From Cladopsammia gracilis (lineage: Eukaryota > Cnidaria > Anthozoa > Scleractinia > Dendrophylliidae), in NCBI GenBank assembly GCA_022457155.1, contig JAJGOT010000039.1, positions 1,596,001-1,660,000 on the forward strand: a stretch of 64,000 nt of DNA. Reading direction: 5' to 3'. The translations under genes and the position numbers were made by a program. Of the stretch, positions 40,681 to 50,700 are shown in pieces. Below the pieces are notes generated by a model. That model was given only the letters and a program-made list of their open reading frames with translations. It ran no database searches and was not told where the DNA came from. Every line of letters begins with the position of its first letter. The first letter of the stretch is position 1.

Positions 40681-40844
40681 AATTGAACTCTATTCATAAG
40701 TCAATAAATCTTGATCTGTAAACTAATTAAAAATTCAATCTCTTATTTACCCCCTTTATATCTAGGTGTACTTCAATCCAAATGTTGTAACATTGTATTT
40801 CTCTTTTTGTTGTTGTTGTTGTTGTTGATTTTGTTTGTACTTGT
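40681..40844. other. LINE 3' flank with (GTT)n microsatellite
   Basis: No gene. A GTT repeat of about seven units lies at 40807-40828, at the junction with the next LINE. Confidence 0.6.
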
Positions 40845-42361
40845 AAAGAGATCATTGCAGCCATTAATTCTCTAAAAAAACACAAGGCATCTGGCAAAGA
40901 TCGCCTAAATGCTGAGCTGTTTAAAGGCAGACGCTGTGACCACGGCAAACATATTGCAACCACTTTTTAACACCATATGGGACAGAACGAAATTACCTGA
41001 CGACTGGAATAAGGGTGTCATCATCAAGATACCAAAGAAAGGAGCCCTGTCTGACTGTAACAACTGGCGCGGCATTACACTATTATCCACCCCTAGCAAG
41101 ATCTTAGCGAAGGTCATCATGAAACGCTTATCACTGGCTGTGGACCATAGACTTCGTGAAGAACAGGCAGGTTTCAGGAGAGGAAGGGGCTGTATTGATC
41201 ATATTTTCACACTGAGAAACATCATTGAACAGAGTACTGAATGGCAGCGAACTCTCTATGTCAACTTTGTAGATTTCCCCAAGGCGTTTGACAGTGTGCA
41301 CCGGCACAGCCTCTGGAAGTTATTACGAGCGTATGGAATCCCCTTCCACCTTGTTGAGGTCATCAAAAGCTTCTATGACAACTTTGCCTGCTGTGTTGGC
41401 GATGGTGACATCTTGTTTAAAGTTCACACTGGTGTCAGACAGGGGTGTCAGACAGGGGTGTGTAGGGGTGACAGGGTTGTTATAGACTGGATCATGCACC
41501 ACACCACTAAAGATCAGATCAGGGGAATCAGATGGACACCTTTCTCCTACCTAGAAGACCTGGATTACGCTGACGATCTAGCCGTACTATCACACACGCA
41601 CACCCACATACAAGAGAAGACGCAACGCCTCAACACCTTTGCAAAGCAAGTTGGCCTTAACATCAGCAGCAAGAAGACTGAAATTATGGCACTGAACGTT
41701 ACCAACACACGACCAGTCCAAATTGATAATGAACAGCTTCCTTACACAGTCAGATTTACCTACCTCGGCAGCATCATCAGTAGAGATGGAGGAACTGACT
41801 TGGACATTCAAAGCCGTCTCAACAAGGCCAGAAACTCGCTCAATATGATGAATAAGGTATGGCGTTCTTCCACCTATAGTACTCGTACCAAGCTGAAGCT
41901 CTATCACAGCTGCGTCCTTACAATCCTACTGTATGGCTCAGAATGGTGGCGCTTAACGGAGAAGGATCTATCAAAGCTCTCCACTTTTCACACCAAAAGC
42001 CTTCGGCGTATTTTACGCATCTTTTGGCCTAATGTCATCTCTAACAAAGATCTATTTGAACGGTGTGGAACCGAACCAATGGCTACCATCCTGATGAGGA
42101 GACGCTGGAGGTGGATTGGCCATGTCACCCGCCAAGAAGCTTCCATTGCAAAAAACTGCTATGCACTGGACGCCAGAAGGGAAACGCAAGCGGGGTCGCC
42201 CCAAGATCACATGGCGACGGACAGTTGAGAAAGAAATAAAGGAGATGGGGAAGACCTGGGAGGGCATCAAGTTCATGGCAAGGGATCGCCAGATGTGGAG
42301 GGAACATGTTGCTGCCCTACATGCCAACTAGGCGTAAAGGGCATAAGTGAGTAAGTGAGTA
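40845..42361 (+). pseudogene. RTE-like LINE, 5'-truncated, ORF nearly open
   Basis: Starts inside the RT ('EIIAAINSLKKHKASGKDR') and continues 'LPDDWNKGVIIKIPKKG', 'EEQAGFRRGRGCIDHIF', 'YVNFVDFPKAFDSVHR' (catalytic Asp; the usual acidic residue two positions on is changed), 'YADDLAVL', 'FTYLGSIISRDGG' and 'LTILLYGSEWWRL'. The end is 'RRRWRWIGHVTRQ'. A 4-residue duplication-like segment near 41450 and a frame change near 42200 mark decay. The 3' end carries a short TAAGTGAG tandem repeat (42345-42361), typical of RTE tails. Confidence 0.88.
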
Positions 42362-43589
42362 ATATATCTTGTTTGTAAGCTTGGTTTTGTAAAATGCAAA
42401 AATAAAAATTAAAAAAAATAATAAAAAAAATTACTCGTGGCGAAGCACACGAGTTGTAAATCCGGCTTTGACTTTTCTTATTTTTTTTTTCGTGTCACAT
42501 TTTGCAAGCATATTTAAGTCTATGTCGATGACTATATGGCTTTCGGCCATGAAATACATACCGTAAAATCTCTCCGTGTGTTGACTCGAGAAGCAAGATA
42601 AAGAAGTACAGCGTACAATTCAGCTGACAATTGCACACTTTCAAGACAATTCAAGGCGTTCATGGATGGATAGGACCATTTGATATTGTGTTCGCCGCTT
42701 ATTCCTGTGGGAATTTTGCTCTGGCAAGTTCTGTGTTTCATATATTAAACTTACCATTTGCTTAGCGATCGAGCTCCGGGTCGAGCTTAAGTGTCAGCTA
42801 CTGAATCTAGTGAATGCAGTGTAGTCTTATTTTTAAACCCGTGTATACGTGAAAGCATGATGAACGGGTTATCGGCAACGGTGTTTAAATAAAATTCACT
42901 CTCTCACTCACTCGCTCCTTCCATCAGCTGTAAACATAGTGAGCAAATGCTTTGCTACGAACACGTTTCGTAACAGGAAATCAACATGAATCCAACGATA
43001 ACAATAATTATTTTGATGCAAACGAATATAGACAACAATAAGCGTACAGATGTTTCGCATTTGGAGTTTTTAGTACAACATTAAAATCGATCTAAAAGGA
43101 TTTTGCAACGTAAACACGCGTTCTGATGCGTACTTAGCTTAAAATAATAAAATTTAGTTTCAAGGTAGTATGTGTTCTTGGACAGCGCAGTGGATTGAGT
43201 TTGTGCTTTCGTCCCGGACAGCCCGAGTTGGACTCTCCATAAAGTCCTTTTTTTTCCTTCCTTTTTTAATTTTTTTCGAACTGGACATTATGAAAGTGAT
43301 GTACATTTTTTTCGTTCGTCAAAAATCCTTACGTTTAATTTTAAAAAAATGTATATCGAACCGTGTCTGTGAAAACGTAAGCTGACGGCAATATTGCGTT
43401 ACGCGTTACTCTTCTTCTCGGCTTGGCTCTTAGGAGCCTTTGATTAGACATAATTTCAAGCTTCTGTTTCTCCGTAAAAGCACTCAAATCACTCGGGAAT
43501 CAATGCTGCAATAAGTTAAAGGCGCCACGAGTTCAAGCTGTGTACAGCTTCTTGTTGCTACTAACTCGAGAGCAATTATGAAAAGACAT
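42362..43589. other. No gene recognised; possible SINE head
   Basis: AT-rich sequence with a small hairpin at 42435-42455. At about 43165-43245 GCGCAGTGGATTGAG and GAGTTGGACTCTC resemble decayed A and B boxes of a tRNA-derived SINE, followed by a T8 tract. Nothing else is supportable. Confidence 0.35.
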
Positions 43590-44065
43590 GGTTACAGTAG
43601 GTCACCCTGGCGGACACCCCGTTTTAGTTGGAAATAAGGTGTGGCAAAACCATTGTTAAAAACACAACTAGATATATTCTTGTAAAAAGTCTTAATCCAT
43701 GCAACAAGAGATTTACCAAAACCAAACGCTTCCAAAGAATTAAATAAGAAATTCAAATTCAGTGAATCGAAAGCTTTTTCAAAATCAATGGCAGTCAGAA
43801 TAGCTTCGTAGTTTTTAATTTGCGTAAAGTCAAAAATGTCGTTTATGGTCCGAACAGCGTCAAATATATTTCGTCCTTTGACAAATGCGCTTTACTCATA
43901 ATGAATTATACTCGGAAGCACTTTCTCTAGTCTCATAGCAATGGCTTTGGAGCCTATTTTAACATCGACATTTACCAGTGATATTGGTCTCCAGTTTTTG
44001 ATCCTTCTCCTGTCCTTTCCTTTCTTTTCCATTAGCGTGACTGCCGCTTGTGACTGGGTTCGACT
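43590..44065 (-). pseudogene. LINE reverse transcriptase fragment
   Basis: Minus-strand frames give 'KNWRPISLVNVDVKIGSKA', 'FVKGRNIFDAVRTINDIF', 'TAIDFEKAFDSLNLNFL' (catalytic Asp) and 'KRGVRQGD', where it ends abruptly. It corresponds to the RT block that is missing from the LINE at 59970-62560 and belongs to the same type. It lies head-to-head with the ORF1 fragment to its right. Confidence 0.8.
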
Positions 44066-44183
44066 GTCATGTTGAACGGACGTGTTTCGTAGCGTTCCGT
44101 ATCTTTCCTCCTAAGGTTTTTCAGTTACATGTGAATATTACGCCTCCTTTGCTGCAGACGTTCGCTCGGTATTTTCAGTTTTA

Positions 44184-45327
44184 ATGCCAGGAAAGAAAAA
44201 TAAAAGGAAAACTAGCACTGGAAGCGCAAAAAGTGCGAACTCGAAGTTCCCACATGTTACAGAGATGGCCGCCGCTAAATCGCAAGATGGAGCCACTATA
44301 AACTCGCAAGAAGAAGTCTCTGCTGCGACGTTGAACGCTATAATGGATACAATTAACTCCCTCGGAGTTAAAATGGAGGACAACTTTAAGTCGCTTAGGA
44401 AAAACGGAGATTTTCAAATGCGAACTGAAAGTAGACTTGGACAAGTTAAAGAGCACCGTCGTTGAATTAGAAAAGTCTTCCACCGCGCTATCGCAACGAA
44501 TTGATGAACTCGAGAAAAGCAACACATTGTATATTGCCCAAATGTCGCTTCAACAAACGGAAATCGAAGATTTAAAGAAGCAACTCACCAACGAAAAGGA
44601 GAGAGAAAAGTACAGAAAACCTCAAGTTTAGAAATATCCCAGAGCTACCTGAAGAGGATTGTAAAGATTTATTGCTGGATATTATATCCAAGGACCTTGG
44701 TCTGGAAGTTGGGCAAATGCGTTTCCACGCTGTTCACAGGGGGTAATAGGTCCATGATAACCGTCACGTCACCAAATGAAGAAAACATAACGAGGGAAAA
44801 TGTTTCTTTGACCTAACGAGGGAAAACCTTACGAGGGAAAAACTATTTTAAAACAGCTTTTCCCTCGTTAGGATTTCCCTCGTTAGGTCTAAGAAACATT
44901 TTCCCTCGTTATTTTTTTTTTCATTTGGTGACGTGACGGTTATCATGGACCTATTACCTCACAGGGTAAGGCAAACTTGGAAAAGTAAGCCTAGAGCAAT
45001 TATTGTGCGTTTTGTTTGTAGAGAAGACAAAGATTTGGTTTACAGTCGAACGGAAATTTGTTGAAAGAATCGACCAGATTTGAAGATGCGTGCATCACCC
45101 TTGACTACCCGGCAGCAATTCAAGAGGAAAGAGCGGTTTTAATTAAAGCAATGTTGAAAGCAAGAAAAAAATGGAACGAGCGCCAAAGTGATTGGGAGAA
45201 ATCTCTTTGTCAACAGCGTAAAATACACTATAAACAATATCCCTCTAGACTTGAAAGAAAATGTTTGACTTTATTTCTTTTGCAGACTACCTGTGTTTTT
45301 TTTCAATTTTTCATCTTTTGGGCGTGA
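44184..45327 (+). pseudogene. L1-like LINE ORF1 protein relic, split by a MITE
   Basis: ATG 44184 starts a Lys/Ser-rich N-terminus. Around 44330-44620 is a coiled coil with frame changes near 44460 and 44630 ('STVVELEKSSTALSQRIDEL'). Then 'IPELPEEDCKDLLLDIISKD' and, after the MITE, 'PRAIIVRFVCREDKDLV' form the RRM-like/C-terminal domain of L1 ORF1 proteins, ending near 45280 with a Lys-rich helix. ORF1 proteins coat LINE RNA. The untranslated stretch before the ATG abuts an oppositely oriented RT fragment. Confidence 0.75.
44742..44958. mobile_element. 217-bp foldback MITE with 8-bp duplication (hAT-like)
   Basis: Ends GGTAATAGGTCCATGATAACC / GGTTATCATGGACCTATTACC are perfectly inverted. The interior is a further inverted array of TAACGAGGGAAAA words. 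TCACAGGG lies at both sides (44734-44741 and 44959-44966), an 8-bp duplication as made by hAT transposases. It interrupts the LINE ORF1. Confidence 0.92.
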
Positions 45328-45330
45328 AAA

Positions 45331-45636
45331 GATTCTGCCATGAATTACTTTTGGAAGGAAAGCGGAAATCCACTTTCGCAAGGTAGCCTAGCTAGCTTTC
45401 TTCACTGCTCGGACTCAGTCGACACAGCTTAACAGTATTATACTGGATGTATTTCAAGTTATTTTTATTTTAAGTGGAATGTTCCGTTGTACTTATTTAC
45501 ATGTATTTACACTTATTTATATGTATGTAGGTCATATGTAGATAATTTGCTCGCTCATCAGACACAACAACTTTCAAGAAATGCAAATTGAAATAATTAT
45601 ATGCTGAAATAATGCCAATTAATATACAATTCAAAG
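45331..45636. other. No gene recognised
   Basis: AT-rich sequence downstream of the ORF1 relic. No coding or RNA signal. Confidence 0.4.
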
Positions 45637-45809
45637 TGAAATGATATATATGAAATAAATCATATATGAACTGCGGAAATGAAATCAAATGAAGAATGAT
45701 CCTCGCAGTTATGAACGCAATTTAAGCAATTGCGAAAAGAAGCCTGAAAAAAATTCAGGACTTCAACGGGGTTCGAACCCGTGACCTCGCGATACCGGTG
45801 CCATGCTCT

Positions 45810-45844
<35 letters not shown>

Positions 45845-45887
45845 AGGTCAATTGTAGGTTCATATCTTCCCGTGAAAGGAGTGAATG
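45637..45887 (-). mobile_element. tRNA-derived SINE, copy 1
   Basis: On the minus strand a 72-nt tRNA-like head (45758-45829) has A box TAGCTCAGTTGG and B box GGTTCGAAC, with GGT in the anticodon position (tRNA-Thr-like). Its anticodon stem is mispaired. A tail with TCCGCAGTTCATATATGATTTATTTC follows. It is part of a near-exact 250-bp tandem pair with the next feature, so it is a SINE and not a working tRNA gene. Confidence 0.8.
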
Positions 45888-46061
45888 TGAAATGATATAT
45901 ATGAAATAAATCATATATGAACTGCGGAAATGAAATCAAATGAAGAATGATCCTCGCAGTTATGAACGCAATTTAAGCAATTGCGAAAAGAAGCCTGAAA
46001 AAAAATTCAGGACTTCAACGGGGTTCGAACCCGTGACCTCGCGATACCAGTGCGATGCTCT

Positions 46062-46096
<35 letters not shown>

Positions 46097-46104
46097 AGGT
46101 CAAT
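45888..46104 (-). mobile_element. tRNA-derived SINE, copy 2
   Basis: Same unit as 45637-45887 with few changes. The tRNA-like head at 46010-46081 has a better anticodon stem (TCGC/GCGA). Homology ends at about 46104, where a new sequence begins AGTAGTTATAC, the proposed left end of Polinton 2. Confidence 0.8.
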
Positions 46105-46350
46105 AGTAGTTATACACGGCTACGTGGGACATAGTCAAATTTCCCTAACCACGCCCATTAGGGGATTTTGACTAGAATTGGGTTTTTTTTTGGAATTTTT
46201 TATTCTTTTTTTTCAATTTTTGATTTATATAGGTGATTTTGAGTATCACATGTTTTCAAAACAATTTTTTGATTTTTTCAAATTTTTTTTCAATTTGTTT
46301 TTGGGAATGTTTTTCAAATTTTTTTCATCATGCTCACGTCATCAAGCAGC

Positions 46351-46359
46351 TATAAAAAG
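46351..46359 (+). promoter_or_regulatory. TATA box, 51 bp before ATG 46402
   Basis: TATAAAAAG in a context free of other signals. Confidence 0.6.
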
Positions 46360-46401
46360 GACTTCACTCATCCTCTTTCTCTAGTAAAAAGCTAAAAGAC
46401 A

Positions 46402-46824
46402 ATGAGACCAGACAACACTTGGTATGTGTACCAGACTCGAAGAGTTAAACAAGCTCAACATCTCATTCCTTTAGTAGAAGATCGTTGCAAGAAAGAAGAT
46501 CGGCATTTTATCATCTGTCACAACACGAACGACATCCTATTTTGCATTCAAGGACCCTTCCATACAAAACACGGCAAACAGATTGTTCGTTGTGCTGACA
46601 TGTGGATGAAGAACCTAATACGGAAAGTGGATTATTATTTTCATTGCAATCATCAAGTCATAGACATTGAACAATATCTGACAAGTTATCAAATAGATGA
46701 GCCCTTCTACATCAAGAGATCGGCTCTGCCTGAGAGAAAACAAGTGATTTCAAATGCAATGACTGGAACACTCTCTCATTATGGCAACAGCCAAACACTA
46801 CAGCAAGATGACCATTACGAATAG
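46402..46824 (+). CDS. Polinton 2 orphan protein, 140 residues
   Basis: First gene of the element, opening 'MRPDNTWYVYQTRR'. It is rich in His, Tyr and Cys ('CHNTNDILFCIQGPFHTKHG', 'YYFHCNHQVIDIE'), but the Cys/His spacing does not form a clear zinc finger. The frame is intact, has its own TATA box, and is followed by about 540 bp before the next gene. I do not recognise a family. Leading position suggests an accessory or host-interaction role; this is inference only. Confidence 0.55.
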   Translation: MRPDNTWYVYQTRRVKQAQHLIPLVEDRCKKEDRHFIICHNTNDILFCIQGPFHTKHGKQIVRCADMWMKNLIRKVDYYFHCNHQVIDIEQYLTSYQIDEPFYIKRSALPERKQVISNAMTGTLSHYGNSQTLQQDDHYE

Positions 46825-47365
46825 ATGTGTGCTGGTATTTATCATACCTCTGCTGTAAATGTTTCAAAAAACGTGTTGTCATTTAAATTTGTGTCTACTA
46901 TGAAAAACTGTATTCGAAGGATAAAAGTTCACATAAAAAATGCTTTCTTTTCTTTCTTTCTATAAAGTTATCTATCTATCTATCTATCTACATAGCCATG
47001 GAAAATGACCTCCACCTCATATGAACTTGATAACTCTCATTGGATTTTTAAAATTTGCACGAACACCAATTGAGAAGTTGTTGTAAAAAACATTTTCGTG
47101 TTCGTTCAAGTGGATCTCATGTACGTTTTTTTTTTTATATTCATCATTAAAACTCATGTTGATTGATTGTGTATGTCGTCTTATTGGGGAAATTAACTAT
47201 ACCCCATAATTTTCAACTCACACCCCCGACATACATATATTTTTTGTACTTCACGCTTGAATGATTTCATAGAAAACGCAAACTGTCAGTCCTACCAAAA
47301 TCTTCTATAAAAACATATGTTAACACGTCAACAAAGAACACTTCAGTGCGCGAGATTAAAAAAAA
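46825..47365. other. Intergenic, (TATC)n microsatellite and TATA box
   Basis: Contains TATC repeats at 46969-46989 and AT-rich sequence. A TATA box (TATAAAAAC, 47306-47314) lies 60 bp before the next ATG. No gene is seen. Confidence 0.6.
47306..47314 (+). promoter_or_regulatory. TATA box, 60 bp before ATG 47366
   Basis: TATAAAAAC. It could serve both the 128-residue gene and the integrase-penton gene, which starts six bases after it. Confidence 0.6.
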
Positions 47366-47752
47366 ATGTCGAGAACATCTGACGCCCAGATCGCTTTGAA
47401 AGATTGGTTGGGATGTGCCATTCTCTTTTTAGAAAGAGTCGATCCCCATTCTTTGGTGGACTTGAGCGATGATGCGTTACAGGAGCTAGAACCGAACGTA
47501 GCGTTTGTGCAGCTGGTGACCAGAAACGAAGAAAAGAATGAACCGTTTACCTTGCTTCATTTGATGGCTTATTTAAGCGTTATGCGGCAATGTTTGTCCC
47601 TGGACACTTACCGTCAACATCGTCGTTGGATATTTAAGCAACAACAACAAGCATACATACCTAGTTTTGGACGTTTTGTGGCTCAATTTACAGTGAGTCT
47701 GACCCGGCGATTGATCCCATTGGTGGTGCGCACCTGTTTGTTCCCCATCTAA
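47366..47752 (+). CDS. Polinton 2 orphan protein, 128 residues
   Basis: Opens 'MSRTSDAQIALKDWLGC' and is largely helical, with a Gln run 'FKQQQQAYIP' and a hydrophobic, basic end. It is separated by only six bases from the integrase gene and is probably co-transcribed with it. No family is recognised. It might supply the missing N-terminal domain of the integrase in trans, but nothing in the sequence proves that. Confidence 0.55.
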   Translation: MSRTSDAQIALKDWLGCAILFLERVDPHSLVDLSDDALQELEPNVAFVQLVTRNEEKNEPFTLLHLMAYLSVMRQCLSLDTYRQHRRWIFKQQQQAYIPSFGRFVAQFTVSLTRRLIPLVVRTCLFPI

Positions 47753-47758
47753 AAAGAA

Positions 47759-50700
47759 ATGAAAAAGGCCGAGCAGATGAGTCCATTGGAAGACTTGTAT
47801 TTGGATCTGGACAGTCCTTATGCGTTTAGTGGAAATTTTACGGAATTGACCAAGGTGGCCCGCGACACGTTGGACGTCTCACCCAGCCAGGCGAAAACGT
47901 ATTTACAAGGAGAACCCACTTTCACGTTACACCGTCCTCGTCAGGTACGATTTCCACGCAGCAAGACGGTCGTGCCTCCACAAGTGGATTATACCTGGCA
48001 GGCGGATCTTGTGGAAATGAAGGATGCCAAACTCATTGCCCAAAACAAACGCACCCGATACCTACTGACAGTCATCGATGTGTTGTCCAAATATGCATGG
48101 GTCATTGCCTTAAAAAGTAAGAAAGTCAAGGCCACGGCAGATGCGTTTCGTTATTTGTTGGAGAATTCCGGAGGACGTAAGCCCGACAACTTGCAGACGG
48201 ATCGAGGGAAAGAATTCTACAATCAACACATGAAACAATTACTTGACGAGTATAAAATTCACCACTATTCCACTCGAGGCGAACCCAAAGCTGCTGTGGT
48301 CGAACGTTTCAATCGCACTTTGAAGGAATTGATGTACAAGTACATGACAGCTCGCAACACCCCCAAATATTTGGAGGTCTTACCCTTGTTGGTGGACAAG
48401 TACAACACGCGCATTCACAGCCGCACTCAAATGGCCCCGGCCGATGTCACTGGCGACGTTGCCTCGGTGGTCTGGAAGCGGTTGTTCAAACCCACCCCTC
48501 CCTTAGACCCTTACAAGTTTCGACCCGGAGATTTTGTGCGCACCTCCAAACCGGTCAAGGGTAAAAAGAGTGCCTTTTCCAAGAGTTATCGGGGTAATTG
48601 GTCACAAGACGTGTACACGGTGACCGATCGTCAACGGTCCTTGTACGATGGTGTGAATTACTACAAGTTGGGCACTTGGAAAGGCGACAAAGTACCTGGA
48701 CGATTTTATGAACCTCAACTGCAAAAAGTACGAGCTCTGCCCAATCAATGGCGGGTGAGTAAAAAGCTTAAATACAAGGGACGCGGACCCACTCGTCAAG
48801 TGTTAGTCAACTGGCAAGGACTTGCTCCTGATTATCAAACGTGGATACCCGTCAAAGAGTTAAAAAGTCCTCGTAAAAAAATGGCCAAACCCTGGGGAAT
48901 GGACGACGATTTTTTGCTGTTTCTGAATAGTGGGGATGTGGGCACGGAACCCCTCGAACCCGGACAGACCACTGTGCGCAGTGCGTTCCGACAACGGCTG
49001 GAGATTCCATTGACGCTCACCGACCACTGGCAAGTTGCCCTTTTAAAACTGTTGTACACCAATTCTTACGGCAACACCGTGTTGAAGTCGTCGCAGGATT
49101 ACCATGTGCGCGTGGGGAGTTCGGATGGATCAGTTCCCACTCGATCAATGGCGCTGACCTCGCACAAACACTTCACACACGCGGCAGAATTGCTAGGCGA
49201 TTTGGTGCAGAAGATGGGATGGTACGTGATACCCACCTTGTCGGGCGGTCAACATCATTATGGCCAACTCCACATGGAATCTCCTGGCACCACGGACGAA
49301 AATTTTCCCACAAATCCCAAACTGGACCTGTTTCGTCCCGACCTGGTGCAAGAATTTTTGCAAAGGATCGGAAACACTTATCGCGTGAAACAAGTGGCCC
49401 TCCCTACGCGCTTCCTTCAGATCGAATATTACCTAGGATTCGCCCTCCTGAAACTCATGGGTTTAAAAAAGGATTACATCTGGTTAACTAGATCTAGTCC
49501 ATCCAGACCCAGGACGCATTATTCCCTCCATCTGTGGGCGCAGGGTCAGTACAATCTGGGGGAATCGTTGGCTCTGTTGATGGGATTTTTGGAGCCCGAT
49601 CCAGATCGGCCGGGTCAGACGCGCATCGTGGCTCACAACACCGTCTACGCGGACACGGGAGATGGTACGCAAGCTGATTGGGTGGTGAGTCGTTTGGATA
49701 CGCATCACTTTGGCATCGAGACAGAAGATTTTCTGTTGGGAGGCGTACGCATCAAACTCAACACTGCCGTCGAGCGGTTGCACTACACGTTTGGCAAAAG
49801 AGCCGTCTTTGACATGGGGGCTTGGGTGCGCGACCCGTCTCCTTTGTTACCCTACGCGCGACAATCCCCCGTGACGGTGGTCACTACGGAACCCGGCAAG
49901 TGGTTTCTGCAGGCCCGAGAAGGGGTCTACGTCGATTTCAAAAACGGTCTAGAGACAGTGATGGGCACCCCACAACTCAAGGCTCCTTCTAGGGTTAAGG
50001 GATTCGGGGCCTGGTTGGCTTTTCCCGGTTTAGAAACATCCTTGGCCCAAAAAAACACCCGCTTGTCTGATGTGGACCTCACGCGATGCAATACCGAAGT
50101 AGATGTGGTGGAATTTAGTACCGTGGGTGACAGACAACGCAGATTGCTGGCAACCCTTCCCCTCTCACCAAGCAGCGATTACGGTCTCACGGTCGAATAC
50201 GACCCGCAGCATTTGGATTTCAGACCGTTGGCAGGACCCACGCAAAATCTGAGCGAGTTGAGAGTGCATTTAAGAAACGCTGAAGGTTTAGGCGTACCAT
50301 TTTACACGGGTCTCACCGGTGTTTGGCTATACTTTCGCAAAGGAGGAACCAAAAACACAAAGCCCTTGCAATCGGCCGGCATGAGTTTTGCTGGGGGACG
50401 TCGAGTGACTTTGGAAAGCGACGATCAGAAGAACCTCTTCCCGAACAACGCCCCGTCGCGTTTCAGGCTGAGATTACCCGAACAGTGGACCTTGGATGCC
50501 ACATGGGAAGTGGCCCTGGTGCAATTGTTGATGCCTCACACGTTTCACAACGTTCAAGATCGTCAGATACAGTTTTCTGTCAACTACCCGTCCGGCAAAC
50601 AAGATCTTTTTCTGGCGAGCGGACTTTACGTGACGTTGACAGATGTTGTGTTGGCCCTTCATCAAGCCATCGAAACGGAGACACCCGTTTCAGATGCTGG

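Noticed and set aside
45758..46081. Two tRNA-Thr-like genes
   Set aside because: Both belong to a 250-bp tandem unit with a SINE-type tail, and at least one has a mispaired anticodon stem. They are scored as SINE heads.
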